Source: Niabella yanshanensis (lineage in GTDB: Bacteria; Bacteroidota; Bacteroidia; Chitinophagales; Chitinophagaceae). Taken from it: DNA of 64,000 nucleotides. A model generated the notes under the pieces. It did no database searches. It was not told the DNA's origin and saw nothing but the letters and a program-made list of their open reading frames with translations. Both the position numbers and the translations under genes were made by a program. The number at the start of each line of letters is the position of its first letter. The first letter of the stretch is position 1. The stretch is taken from NCBI RefSeq assembly GCF_034424215.1, contig NZ_CP139960.1, positions 5,208,001-5,272,000 of the forward strand, read 5' to 3'. Shown in pieces: positions 41,340-50,001 of the stretch.

Positions 41340-43727
41340 TTATTCGTTTCGTAAACTATTTACCGGATTGGCTATGGCTGCTTTAACAGATTGAAAGCTT
41401 ACTGTTATCAGGCTTAGCAACATCGCAAGGCCTCCGGCAACCAGGAAGATCCAGGCATCGACTTCTGTCCGGTATGGATAATTTTGCAGCCACTGCTTCA
41501 TCAGCAGCCAGGCTATTGGAAAAGCAATTAAGCAGGAAATAGCCACTAAGAACAGGAACTCTTTTGAAAGAAGCTGTGTGATGCCCGTAATGCTGGCGCC
41601 CAATACCTTTCGTATGCCGATTTCTTTGGTCCGCTTTTCTGCCGTGTAGGCGGAAAGGCCAAACAAACCCATGCAGGATATAAGTATAGCCAAAACGGCA
41701 AAGATTTTAGATAAAGTGCTTATTAATTGTTCGTTCTGGAACATTCGATTAAACTGTTCATCTACAAAATGATTGGAGACGGGATAGGACGGCGTATATT
41801 GTTTTATAGCTGCTGTTAATCGGGAGATAGCCTGTTCTACATTAACACCGGGCTTTAACCTTAAATACATATTGGTCATACTGTTCATGTTAGAGCAATA
41901 AAATACTACCGGATCCGGTTGGGCATACATATCACCATAGATGTAATCATTCACTACTCCAACTATAGTAAACTGGTCCCCGCCGGCATTTCCTTCCCAA
42001 TACAATTTTTTACCCACGGCGGTACCATTACCGATCATTTTTTCCAAAGAACGGGTAATGATGATATTGGGGTTTTGTGTTTGAGCGCTATCTGTTGTTA
42101 CGAGGTTTTTCCCTGATAGCAATTGCATACCGTAAGCATCGAAGAACTCCGGGTTTATACCCCGGGTTGAGATCAACGTTTTATCGTTATCAGGTTTGCC
42201 ACTCCAGGCTAAGCCCCCTGTATTGTTACCTCCATATAAGTTATTGTAATCTGCCAGTCCAATATGTTCAATAATATTGCTGTTTAAAAGATTTTGCCGG
42301 ATAGCCGCATAGTTCTTTCTTATTTCATCGTTCATGTCTATCTGTACCAGGTTGTTTTTATTAAATCCCAGATTACGGCTTTTCACATGTTGTATTTGCC
42401 GGAAGATGATAACCGTACTTACGATCAGTATAATAGAAATACTAAACTGTAATACCACCAGGCCTTTCCTGATAAAAGCAGCGCTGCCGGTTTTAATCTG
42501 TAATCCTTTTAAAACGGATACAGGATTGAAAGAAGAAAGATAAAAAGAGGGATAGCTACCTGCGATAAGCCCACAAATAAAGGCAATTGACACAATGACA
42601 ATAAGGTGAACCGGGTTAGTAACGCTGAGTACGAGATTGGTTTGTACCAGTAAATTAAAAGCGGGCAGTAATAACGCCATAAGCAGAACCGCCATAAATG
42701 CCGACAGGAAGGACATGAACAGGGCTTCCCCAATAAATTGAAGAATCAGTTTTCGTTTGCCGGCGCCCAGCACTTTTCTTACACCCACTTCCCTTGCCCT
42801 TTTTTCGCTTTGTGCAGTAGACAGGTTCATAAAATTGATACAGGCTATAATCAATATGATCCAGGCAATGATCGAAAACATACGCACATATTCGACTTTG
42901 CCGCCACCGGTTTGCACGCCGTTTTTAAATTCACTTTTCAGATGCCAGTCATTCATAGACCATAGTATAGGAACTACGGTGGCTTCAGGTTCTCTTTTTT
43001 TGATGATATTGCTGATCGATTTATTGATTGATGCGGTGGTTATTCCCTCTTTTAACTCCACAAAAGTTTGTAAGCAATTGTTGCCCCAGGCTTCAGCCAG
43101 GGATTGATTGAGCTGATACCAAACCGCAAATGGCGCTACCCAATCGAAGCCTATAGTAGATGTTAAAGGTATATTTTTTATAACTCCCGATACCGCGTAT
43201 TCAGTACTATTGTTTACCCTGATCGTTTTGCCAACCACATTTTTAGAACTACCAAAAAACTTTTCAGCAGTTCCCTGCGTAACTACTAAAGAGTGGGGTT
43301 GCAGGAAAGCCGTTTTAGCATTGCCTTCTGTAAAATGGAAACTGAACATGCTAAAAATGGACGCGTCTGCATAGGCCCCTAAAGCAAACATCGATTTATC
43401 GCCAACCGTTAGTAATTGCTTGGTTCCTTTGTCAGCAATCCTGCATGTATTGGAGATCCCTGGAATTTCAGTCTGCAAAGCGGGCGCGAGGGGTAGTGGG
43501 GTTGAGCTGAATGTAGATGTTTGAGAACCGTAAGTCTGGTTGGTCATTACCTCATATAGCTTGTCTTTCTTAGCATGGTATTGATCATAGCTGAGTTCAT
43601 GCTCTACCCACAGGAAAATAAACCCGGCACAGGTGATGCCAATAGCTAAACCAAAAATATTCAGGAAACTATACCCCTTGTTCTTCCAAAGGTTCCGGAA
43701 AATGTTTTTTATATAATTGTTGAACAT
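41340..43727 (-). CDS. MacB/FtsX-type ABC permease 2
   Basis: 795 residues. MFNNYIKNIFRNLWKNKGYS to ANPVNSLRNE, the most altered end of the six. Coupling motifs RAREVGVRKVLGAGKRKL and RTKEIGIRKVLGAS. The first periplasmic domain begins HELSYDQYHAKKDKLYEV. The 5' end is overlapped by the stub of a broken permease gene (43709-43864). Confidence 0.92.
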   Translation of the reverse strand: MFNNYIKNIFRNLWKNKGYSFLNIFGLAIGITCAGFIFLWVEHELSYDQYHAKKDKLYEVMTNQTYGSQTSTFSSTPLPLAPALQTEIPGISNTCRIADKGTKQLLTVGDKSMFALGAYADASIFSMFSFHFTEGNAKTAFLQPHSLVVTQGTAEKFFGSSKNVVGKTIRVNNSTEYAVSGVIKNIPLTSTIGFDWVAPFAVWYQLNQSLAEAWGNNCLQTFVELKEGITTASINKSISNIIKKREPEATVVPILWSMNDWHLKSEFKNGVQTGGGKVEYVRMFSIIAWIILIIACINFMNLSTAQSEKRAREVGVRKVLGAGKRKLILQFIGEALFMSFLSAFMAVLLMALLLPAFNLLVQTNLVLSVTNPVHLIVIVSIAFICGLIAGSYPSFYLSSFNPVSVLKGLQIKTGSAAFIRKGLVVLQFSISIILIVSTVIIFRQIQHVKSRNLGFNKNNLVQIDMNDEIRKNYAAIRQNLLNSNIIEHIGLADYNNLYGGNNTGGLAWSGKPDNDKTLISTRGINPEFFDAYGMQLLSGKNLVTTDSAQTQNPNIIITRSLEKMIGNGTAVGKKLYWEGNAGGDQFTIVGVVNDYIYGDMYAQPDPVVFYCSNMNSMTNMYLRLKPGVNVEQAISRLTAAIKQYTPSYPVSNHFVDEQFNRMFQNEQLISTLSKIFAVLAILISCMGLFGLSAYTAEKRTKEIGIRKVLGASITGITQLLSKEFLFLVAISCLIAFPIAWLLMKQWLQNYPYRTEVDAWIFLVAGGLAMLLSLITVSFQSVKAAIANPVNSLRNE

Positions 43728-43864
43728 AAATTAATTTGAAAGTGGGTATTGCTGCTTATTGTAAGGCAAGAAGTCGGTCTGTTGTATATTCTATTATTGA
43801 TATCAGATGAGATCTTATTTTTTGATAAATTTCGCCAGGCCATTATGCAATAATTTTTAAACAT
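43709..43864 (-). pseudogene. 5' stub of a seventh MacB/FtsX permease
   Basis: In the 169-base gap between permeases 1 and 2, the minus strand from ATG 43864 reads MFKNYCIMAWRNLSKNKISS, the family N-terminus, then loses all similarity (DINNRIYNRPTSCLT...) and stops at 43709-43711. Only the first 20 or so codons are recognisable. This is what remains of a permease whose body was deleted, or a partial duplication of a permease 5' end. The stub includes a good family start and might still be translated as a short peptide, running into the permease 2 start. Confidence 0.75.
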
Positions 43865-43896
43865 GATCGTCTTTTTAAGAAGGCTGCTATTTGATC

Positions 43897-46290
43897 TCAT
43901 TCACTTCGCAAACTTTTTACAGGATTCGCTATCGCTGCTTTAACCGCTTGCGTTCCAATGGTTACCAAAACAATAACCGCAATCGTGAGGATAGTGGCTG
44001 CTGCCATAAGCCAGTTAAGATGGATGCGGTAGGCAAATGTTTGCAGCCATTTGGTGGCTGCCAGCCAGCTAAGTGGTATAGCTATCAAAAGTGCGGCAAT
44101 GATCAGCCGGAGGAAAAGCCTGCCCACCAATATTACTACATCACTAACCCCGGCGCCGAGCACCTTCCTGATGCCGATCTCCTTCGTGCGCTCTTTTATG
44201 ATGTAGGCAGTTAATGCAAAGAGTCCCATTGCCGATATCATTATAGCAACCAGCGCAAAGAAGCTGATGGTTTTTTGAATGGTATAATAGGTGTTAAATA
44301 TTCTCTGGAAATTTTCATCAAGAAAGCTATACCTGATGGGGGCATCCGGTTCAATTTGTTTCCAGCTGGTTTCTATATTGCCGATTGTTTGCGATAGGTT
44401 GTTACCCGAAAGCTTCGCTAACAGCGCTCCGCCAGACAGATATCCGCATGCTTTATTGTTAATAGAGTAGGCAACAGGTCTTACTGCGTTAGCCATATCC
44501 TGCACATTGATGTCCTTTGTAATGCCTACTACCTCAGCTTTAACCGAGTCGCAGTAGGGCATTCCTACAAAAGAGCCAATTGCTTTTTGATCGCCCCAAA
44601 GTCGTGCTGCGGTCTCGTTTAAGATAATGCTGCGTGTATTTTGATCCGCATAGCTGTCATTAAAGTCCCTGCCCTTTAATACTGGGGTTCCAATGGTTTT
44701 AAAGTAGTCAGCACTTACTTTAACCGTGGTCATTTTTATCGTTTGCCCATTGAAGGTATAGTTGTTTAGTATTGTATCCACTTCGGCATCGCCTGGTACC
44801 AACGTTGTTTTGGATACCAGCTCAACGCCGGGGACAGACAGGAGCGCAGTGCGGGCTTTATCAAACCCTTCTTCTCTCGTGCCTTGCTGTGCTTCAATAC
44901 GAACTATTTGAGCACCGGAAAACCCTTTATCTTTTGTTTGCATGTAATGAACCTGCGAGGTAATAACAATAACAGCGAAAACAAAGAACGCGGAAAGCGT
45001 AAACTGTACAACCAGTAAGAAATTTCGAAGCTTCAGGCCCGACCTGCCTTGTGAATAATTGCCCTTTAATATTTTAGACGTGTTAAAACGGGACAGGAAG
45101 ACCGAAGGGTAGAGGCCTGACAATAAAATTACAGTAGTAACACTTAAAGCTATCTGAAAGATAAAATAAGGGATATTTGAGCCCCAAATAGAAAATTGGA
45201 TATTAAACTCCTGTTTGAACCATGGCATTAATGCTATTACCAGCAGTATCGCAATACATAAGCTTATTGAACAAAATAGAATGGCTTCACCCATAAACTG
45301 CCAGAACAGTTGTCTTCTGTTGCCCCCTAAAACTTTTCTTACACCAACTTCTTTGGCTCTTTTAATGGATGCGGCGATGGATAGATTGCTGAAGTTTACG
45401 GCTCCGGCAACTAATAATAGAAAAGCCAGGACCAGCAATATCACTATGGTTTTGAAATTACTGCCACCACTTTTGGGAAAATTATGGAGCGCTGATAATT
45501 TTTCGGAGAATACAAGCGTTTTGCTATCTCTTTCCAGGTATTGCTGATAGGTGAGATTATCTTTTTTTTGCTGGTCGGTATAATAAATATTGTTGATGTC
45601 ATACTCTAGCTGTTGAGCTGTAACAGCCTTCTTTATTTTTATAAAGGTTTGATAAGAGAAATTCTGCCAGTGATTGTTGGATTTTTCGTAAGGCGAGCGG
45701 AATAGTACCTGCATATTTAACGCAGATGGCTGATCAGGCGATTGCATGATGCCGGTTACTACCACCTCCAGCCGGCCATAAAGTTGGATCGTTTTTCCGA
45801 TCGGGTCTTCGTTATCAAAAAGCTTCTCCTTAACGGCTTCTGTGATTACGGCTGCGTTGGGAGCATTTAAAACAGTATTTATATTGCCCGAAGATAGTTG
45901 ATAGGGGAATACTTTAAAAAAATGGGAGTCTACTTCGGTAATTCCTTTTTGATATATTTTTTTATCATTGGCCCCTACCAGTATTTCGTATTCTCCGGCG
46001 CCACTTATGCGCGTAGCGGCTTCAGCATTGCTATACTTATCGGTTATCAGCCGACCCAGGGGTTCAGGAGTGGCACCATTCCAGGCAATACCATCTTTGT
46101 CTTCAAGTCCGAGCTTATAAATTTTGTCCAGTTCAGGGTTCCATTTGTCATAGCTTAACTCATAGTTCAAAAAAAGAAGTACCAATACAAAACTGGCCAG
46201 GCCAACACCCAGTCCAATGATATTGATGGCGCTATACCATTTATTATTTCGCAGATTTCTCCAGGCTATTTTTATGTAATTTTTGAACAT
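43897..46290 (-). CDS. MacB/FtsX-type ABC permease 1
   Basis: 797 residues from ATG 46290 (an ATG three codons upstream is less likely because the family starts MFKNYIKIAWRN). C-terminus ANPVKSLRSE. Coupling motifs RAKEVGVRKVLGGNRRQL and RTKEIGIRKVLGAG. First periplasmic domain begins ELSYDKWNPELDKIYKL. It lies 51 bases after the first ATPase gene, so this is the permease most likely to pair with that ATPase. Confidence 0.92.
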   Translation of the reverse strand: MFKNYIKIAWRNLRNNKWYSAINIIGLGVGLASFVLVLLFLNYELSYDKWNPELDKIYKLGLEDKDGIAWNGATPEPLGRLITDKYSNAEAATRISGAGEYEILVGANDKKIYQKGITEVDSHFFKVFPYQLSSGNINTVLNAPNAAVITEAVKEKLFDNEDPIGKTIQLYGRLEVVVTGIMQSPDQPSALNMQVLFRSPYEKSNNHWQNFSYQTFIKIKKAVTAQQLEYDINNIYYTDQQKKDNLTYQQYLERDSKTLVFSEKLSALHNFPKSGGSNFKTIVILLVLAFLLLVAGAVNFSNLSIAASIKRAKEVGVRKVLGGNRRQLFWQFMGEAILFCSISLCIAILLVIALMPWFKQEFNIQFSIWGSNIPYFIFQIALSVTTVILLSGLYPSVFLSRFNTSKILKGNYSQGRSGLKLRNFLLVVQFTLSAFFVFAVIVITSQVHYMQTKDKGFSGAQIVRIEAQQGTREEGFDKARTALLSVPGVELVSKTTLVPGDAEVDTILNNYTFNGQTIKMTTVKVSADYFKTIGTPVLKGRDFNDSYADQNTRSIILNETAARLWGDQKAIGSFVGMPYCDSVKAEVVGITKDINVQDMANAVRPVAYSINNKACGYLSGGALLAKLSGNNLSQTIGNIETSWKQIEPDAPIRYSFLDENFQRIFNTYYTIQKTISFFALVAIMISAMGLFALTAYIIKERTKEIGIRKVLGAGVSDVVILVGRLFLRLIIAALLIAIPLSWLAATKWLQTFAYRIHLNWLMAAATILTIAVIVLVTIGTQAVKAAIANPVKSLRSE

Positions 46291-46341
46291 ATAATTCAAC
46301 TTAAAGCGGAGCGTTTGATGTTTAATATTTAATATTCTCTC

Positions 46342-47019
46342 TTACACTAATATATTCTCCGTAACTGTCTGGCCATCCAGCATGCGTATGATACGGTGAC
46401 TATAGCGCGCATCATGCTCGCTGTGAGTTACCATGATAATGGTAGTGCCCTGCTCATTGAGATCGGTTAGCATCTCCATTACTTCGTTGCCATTGGACGA
46501 GTCCAGATTACCGGTTGGCTCATCGGCCAGTATCAGCTTAGGTTTGTTTACAACAGCCCGGGCAACAGCTACTCTTTGTTGCTGTCCGCCCGATAGCTGT
46601 TGAGGGTAATGGTTGCGACGATGCATGATCTGTACTTTTTCAAGCACTTCCTCCACCCGTTTTTTACGATCTGCATTTTTTACGCCGGTGTAAATCAGGG
46701 GCAGTTCAACATTCTCAAAAACAGTTAGTTCGTCAATCAAGTTAAAGCTTTGAAAAACGAATCCGATATTATGCTTTCTCAGATCTGCTCTTTTGCGCTC
46801 ATTGAAGTGTGCTACTTCAATTCCGTTGAAAATAAAACTGCCGCCATCCGGATCGTCCAGCAGGCCCAATATATTCAATAAAGTAGATTTGCCACAGCCG
46901 GAGGGCCCCATTACGGCTACAAATTCTCCTTCTTTTACTTCGAGAGACAATTTGTTAAGTGCAATGGTTTCTACTTCTTCAGTCCGGTACATTTTTTCCA
47001 GATCGGTAATTTTTATCAT
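46342..47019 (-). CDS. ABC transporter ATPase 1 of the array (MacB/LolD type)
   Basis: 225 residues. Walker A GPSGCGKST, Q-loop FVFQSFNLIDELTVFEN, signature LSGGQQQRVAVARA, Walker B LILADEPTGN, switch His in VTHSEHD. The insertion LPLIYTGVKNADRKKR is typical of the MacB/LolD group. It sits between the adaptor and permease 1 (50 and 51 bases). With the second ATPase it gives two motor subunits for six permeases. Confidence 0.95.
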   Translation of the reverse strand: MIKITDLEKMYRTEEVETIALNKLSLEVKEGEFVAVMGPSGCGKSTLLNILGLLDDPDGGSFIFNGIEVAHFNERKRADLRKHNIGFVFQSFNLIDELTVFENVELPLIYTGVKNADRKKRVEEVLEKVQIMHRRNHYPQQLSGGQQQRVAVARAVVNKPKLILADEPTGNLDSSNGNEVMEMLTDLNEQGTTIIMVTHSEHDARYSHRIIRMLDGQTVTENILV

Positions 47020-47069
47020 ATAAAAGATTTCAAATTCGAAGGTTTTAAGTTTAATTCCGGTAATTACAT

Positions 47070-48326
47070 TTATTTTTTGATCACTAATTCCTGCATATCT
47101 TCTCCGTAATTCTCATAGCTGCTCGTAACTACTTTATCACCTGGTTTGAGTCCGCTCATCACTTCAAAATAGTCGGGGTTTTGCCGTCCCAGCTCAATAT
47201 CAGTTTTGTAAGCAACGGATCCGTCGCTGCTGAGTTTGTATACCCATCTGCCACCGGTTTTGTTATAAAAACCTCCTCTTGCCAGTAATAAAGCTTTTGT
47301 TTCATCGCTTAAGGCCAGGCGTATTTGTAATGTTTGTCCCCGCCTGATACCATCAGGAGCTTTGCTTTCAAAAGCCATATCCACCGAGAATTTCCCGTTG
47401 GCCACCTGTGTATAAACTTTTTTAATAGTTAGTAGATAATCTTTACCGCCAATAGTAGCAATGCCTTCCAATCCATTATAGATGCGGTTGATATAATGCT
47501 CGTCTATATCTACCCGTACTTTATAATCGCCAATCACATCCAGTTGCCCCAGTCTTTCCCCCTTATTTTTATTCTGGCCCACTTCTGCATCCAGCGAGGT
47601 GAGTTGTCCGTCAACCGGAGCTCGTACAATCAAATCTCCGACTTTTTGGCGCATTACCGATAAGGCATTTTGTGAGCCGTTATAAGATTGTTGCGCCTGT
47701 ACCAGCTGTTGCTTCGAGGATTGGGCATCCTGGCTAATCGTTTCGGTCGCCAGGTTCTTTTTTGCCATCTGGTAATTATAGGCGTTTTCACTTTGCTTCA
47801 GCTCCTGCAAACCAATAGCCTTTTTATCATATAACTTTTTATTAAGCGTATATACGCGATCTGCTTCTTTCAGTTCATTGTCTACATCAGTCATCTGGTT
47901 AAGGTTGGTAATACGGTTTTGCTGGGAGGCATTTTTGGCAATCTGCATTTGTGTGATCAGGTTGTATACCTGGGTTTCCTGTTGCACCAGGCTTAGCTGC
48001 AGATCCGTATTCGAGAGTCGAAGGATGGGCTGCCCTTTTTTCATGATGGCGCCATCTTCTACCAATTTTTCTTCTACACGACCACCTTCTGCCGCATCAA
48101 GGTAAATGGACGTAAGGGGTTGCACTACGCCATTCACGGGTATAAACTCCTGGAAATTCCCTTGTTTTACTTCGCTGATAGTAATGCGTTCCGCCTCAAC
48201 ATTGAGTTTCGTATTACCAGTGGTCGCATAAATACTGGCTACAATCAGCATTACCAGGCCGGCAACACCTGCAATCAGCATGATCTTTTTCTTTGACCAT
48301 TTTTTTTGTTCAATTTTCCTGTCCAA
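47070..48326 (-). CDS. HlyD/MacA-type periplasmic adaptor, TTG start
   Basis: 418 residues. A cytoplasmic basic start (MDRKIEQKKWSKKK), one inner-membrane helix (about 15-35), a barrel-sandwich pair (VNGVVQPLTSIYLDAAEGGR and VRAPVDGQLTSLDAEVGQN) around a long coiled coil (about 110-220), and a beta-barrel with a final GLKPGDKVVTSSYENYGED. The TTG at 48324-48326 is taken as start because an in-frame TAA lies four codons ahead, and the next ATG (residue 16) would cut into the basic lead. It is the first gene of the array. It should bridge the inner-membrane permeases and the TolC-like channel. Confidence 0.9.
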   Translation of the reverse strand: MDRKIEQKKWSKKKIMLIAGVAGLVMLIVASIYATTGNTKLNVEAERITISEVKQGNFQEFIPVNGVVQPLTSIYLDAAEGGRVEEKLVEDGAIMKKGQPILRLSNTDLQLSLVQQETQVYNLITQMQIAKNASQQNRITNLNQMTDVDNELKEADRVYTLNKKLYDKKAIGLQELKQSENAYNYQMAKKNLATETISQDAQSSKQQLVQAQQSYNGSQNALSVMRQKVGDLIVRAPVDGQLTSLDAEVGQNKNKGERLGQLDVIGDYKVRVDIDEHYINRIYNGLEGIATIGGKDYLLTIKKVYTQVANGKFSVDMAFESKAPDGIRRGQTLQIRLALSDETKALLLARGGFYNKTGGRWVYKLSSDGSVAYKTDIELGRQNPDYFEVMSGLKPGDKVVTSSYENYGEDMQELVIKK

Positions 48327-48399
48327 CCTACTAGTTTTTTAATGGTACGATGTGTTGTATGCTGATATGAACCAGTCATGCCCGGTTTCCTCCTGCTTA

Positions 48400-48435
48400 A
48401 AAAGCTGCCGGATTTTTGAAAGAGCAATCCGGCAG
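48400..48435 (-). promoter_or_regulatory. Perfect 10-bp hairpin with U-tract in the adaptor leader
   Basis: CTGCCGGATT (48405-48414) and AATCCGGCAG (48426-48435) form a perfect stem with an 11-base loop. Read on the minus strand it is followed by CTTTTT, so it has the form of an intrinsic terminator. No gene upstream on the minus strand needs a terminator there, and it lies about 75 bases ahead of the adaptor start, so an attenuator or a regulator-binding palindrome is likely. Confidence 0.6.
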
Positions 48436-48463
48436 TAAAACATGAGAGAAAATCACTGATGCC

Positions 48464-48479
48464 TGGTAATACCATGCCA
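48464..48479 (-). promoter_or_regulatory. Weak sigma-54-like promoter for the ABC array
   Basis: On the minus strand TGGCAT (-24 element) is followed after five bases by TACCA, compared with TTGCA at -12. The -24 part fits well, and the invariant GC of the -12 part is CC. Support comes from context: an NtrC-type activator is encoded divergently next to it. Low confidence. Confidence 0.25.
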
Positions 48480-48629
48480 TGATTGTAATTTATTTATCTT
48501 CAACTCAGTATGTGTTTTATTGGGTTGAGGTGCTGTTCGGAATCGTACACCAGCTGTCCGGTTTTGATACAGTTTTTGCAATTATCGCCGAACCCGGTAT
48601 AAAAATGCATATCGGGTATCCAAATGTGG

Positions 48630-48637
48630 TATTATTG
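48630..48637 (+). promoter_or_regulatory. Candidate -7 box of the response-regulator gene
   Basis: TATTATTG, one base from TAnnTTTG, nine bases before ATG 48647. Confidence 0.3.
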
Positions 48638-48646
48638 CATTGGCAA

Positions 48647-49999
48647 ATGTCTTTAAAAAATATATCCATATTAGCTGTTGATGACGATGCAGATATGCTC
48701 ACTGCCTTGCGTTTGTTATTGAAGGCAGAAGTGAAGCAGATCGTTACTGAAAAGAATCCTGAAAATATACGCACCCATTTATTAGAGCAAAAGTTTGACC
48801 TGCTGTTGCTTGACATGAATTTTACGAGCGCCCTTCACACGGGCAATGAGGGGCTTTACTGGTTGCGGAAGGCTAAATCCTTAGATCCAGGAATACAGGT
48901 AGTGATGATCACCGCCTACGGTGATATTGATTTAGCCGTTCGCAGTTTAAAAGATGGAGCGGCAGACTTTATTGTAAAGCCCTGGCATAATGAAAAAATG
49001 CTGGAGACTATTAAGGAGATAGTGGCGCAAAAAAATAAGTCTGCCAGAGGGGCCGTTAATGCGCTGCTACAGGCAGATGCTGCTTTTATTGCTGAGTCTC
49101 CGGCTATGCAGGATATCTTATATAAGATCAGGAAAATAGCGCCTACAGAAGCCAATATCCTGATACTGGGCGAAAACGGCACCGGTAAAGACCTGGTAGC
49201 TCAGTTAATACATCAACAGTCTTTGCGCCATAAAGGTCCTTTTATAAAAACCGATGTAGGCGCGCTAACTGCCAGTCTTTTTGAGAGTGAATTGTTTGGT
49301 TATAAACGGGGCGCTTTTACCGATGCAAGAGCAGATAGGGCAGGACGTTTTGAAATGGCTTCGGGTGGTTCGCTCTTTTTAGATGAGATCGGGAATATCG
49401 CCTTACCTCAACAGGCAAAATTACTAACTGTTTTACAAAATCGCGTGGTCCACCGCCTGGGTAGCAGCGAGCCCCAACCGGTTAACATCCGCCTGATATG
49501 CGCTACCAACCTGCCTTTGCAGGAGCTGGCCAATGAACAGCGCTTCCGTCGTGACCTGGTGTACCGGATCAATACAGTAGAGATTACCATTCCACCGTTG
49601 CGTGAAAGACGGGAAGATATTTTACCCCTGGCGCAGTATTTTCTTAAAATGTATAGCGAAAAATACCTGAAACCATCCTTGTCAATAAGCAGGCAGGCAA
49701 TGGAAAAGTTGAGATTGTATCATTACCCGGGCAATGTCAGGGAATTGCAATATGCCATAGAAAGAGCGGTGATCATGTGTGAGGGAAGATACCTGGATGC
49801 GAACGACCTCGTTTTTTCGCCCATCGAAAAGCACCAGGCGCAGGACCAGGAGCCAACACAGACGAACCTGGAGGCCCTGGAAAAAAATACCATCATCAGG
49901 GTTGTTGAAAAGCATAACGGGAATATTACCAAAGCCGCAAAAGAGCTGGGACTTACACGTACCGCTTTGTACAGGCGGTTAAGTAAGTATGATATTTAG
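48647..49999 (+). CDS. NtrC-family sigma-54-dependent response regulator
   Basis: 450 residues from ATG 48647; a longer frame from 48479 adds residues with no domain. Receiver domain 5-125 with acidic DDDAD and phosphoacceptor Asp56 (LLLDMNF) and the Lys in FIVKPW. AAA+ domain about 150-370 with Walker A GENGTGKD (175), Walker B GGSLFLDEIGN and an R-finger region. The sigma-54 contact loop, normally GAFTGA, reads GAFTDA at 222-227. C-terminal Fis-type HTH is NITKAAKELGLTRTALYRRL. It is divergent from the adaptor gene and 2 bases ahead of a histidine kinase, so it probably controls the ABC array. Confidence 0.95.
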   Translation: MSLKNISILAVDDDADMLTALRLLLKAEVKQIVTEKNPENIRTHLLEQKFDLLLLDMNFTSALHTGNEGLYWLRKAKSLDPGIQVVMITAYGDIDLAVRSLKDGAADFIVKPWHNEKMLETIKEIVAQKNKSARGAVNALLQADAAFIAESPAMQDILYKIRKIAPTEANILILGENGTGKDLVAQLIHQQSLRHKGPFIKTDVGALTASLFESELFGYKRGAFTDARADRAGRFEMASGGSLFLDEIGNIALPQQAKLLTVLQNRVVHRLGSSEPQPVNIRLICATNLPLQELANEQRFRRDLVYRINTVEITIPPLRERREDILPLAQYFLKMYSEKYLKPSLSISRQAMEKLRLYHYPGNVRELQYAIERAVIMCEGRYLDANDLVFSPIEKHQAQDQEPTQTNLEALEKNTIIRVVEKHNGNITKAAKELGLTRTALYRRLSKYDI

Positions 50000-50001
50000 T
50001 T

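Noticed and set aside
48565-48580. Sigma-54 site TGATAC-N5-TTGCA on the plus strand upstream of the regulator
   Set aside because: The invariant second G of the -24 element is A, and the site is 67 bases from the start; a TATTATTG box is closer.
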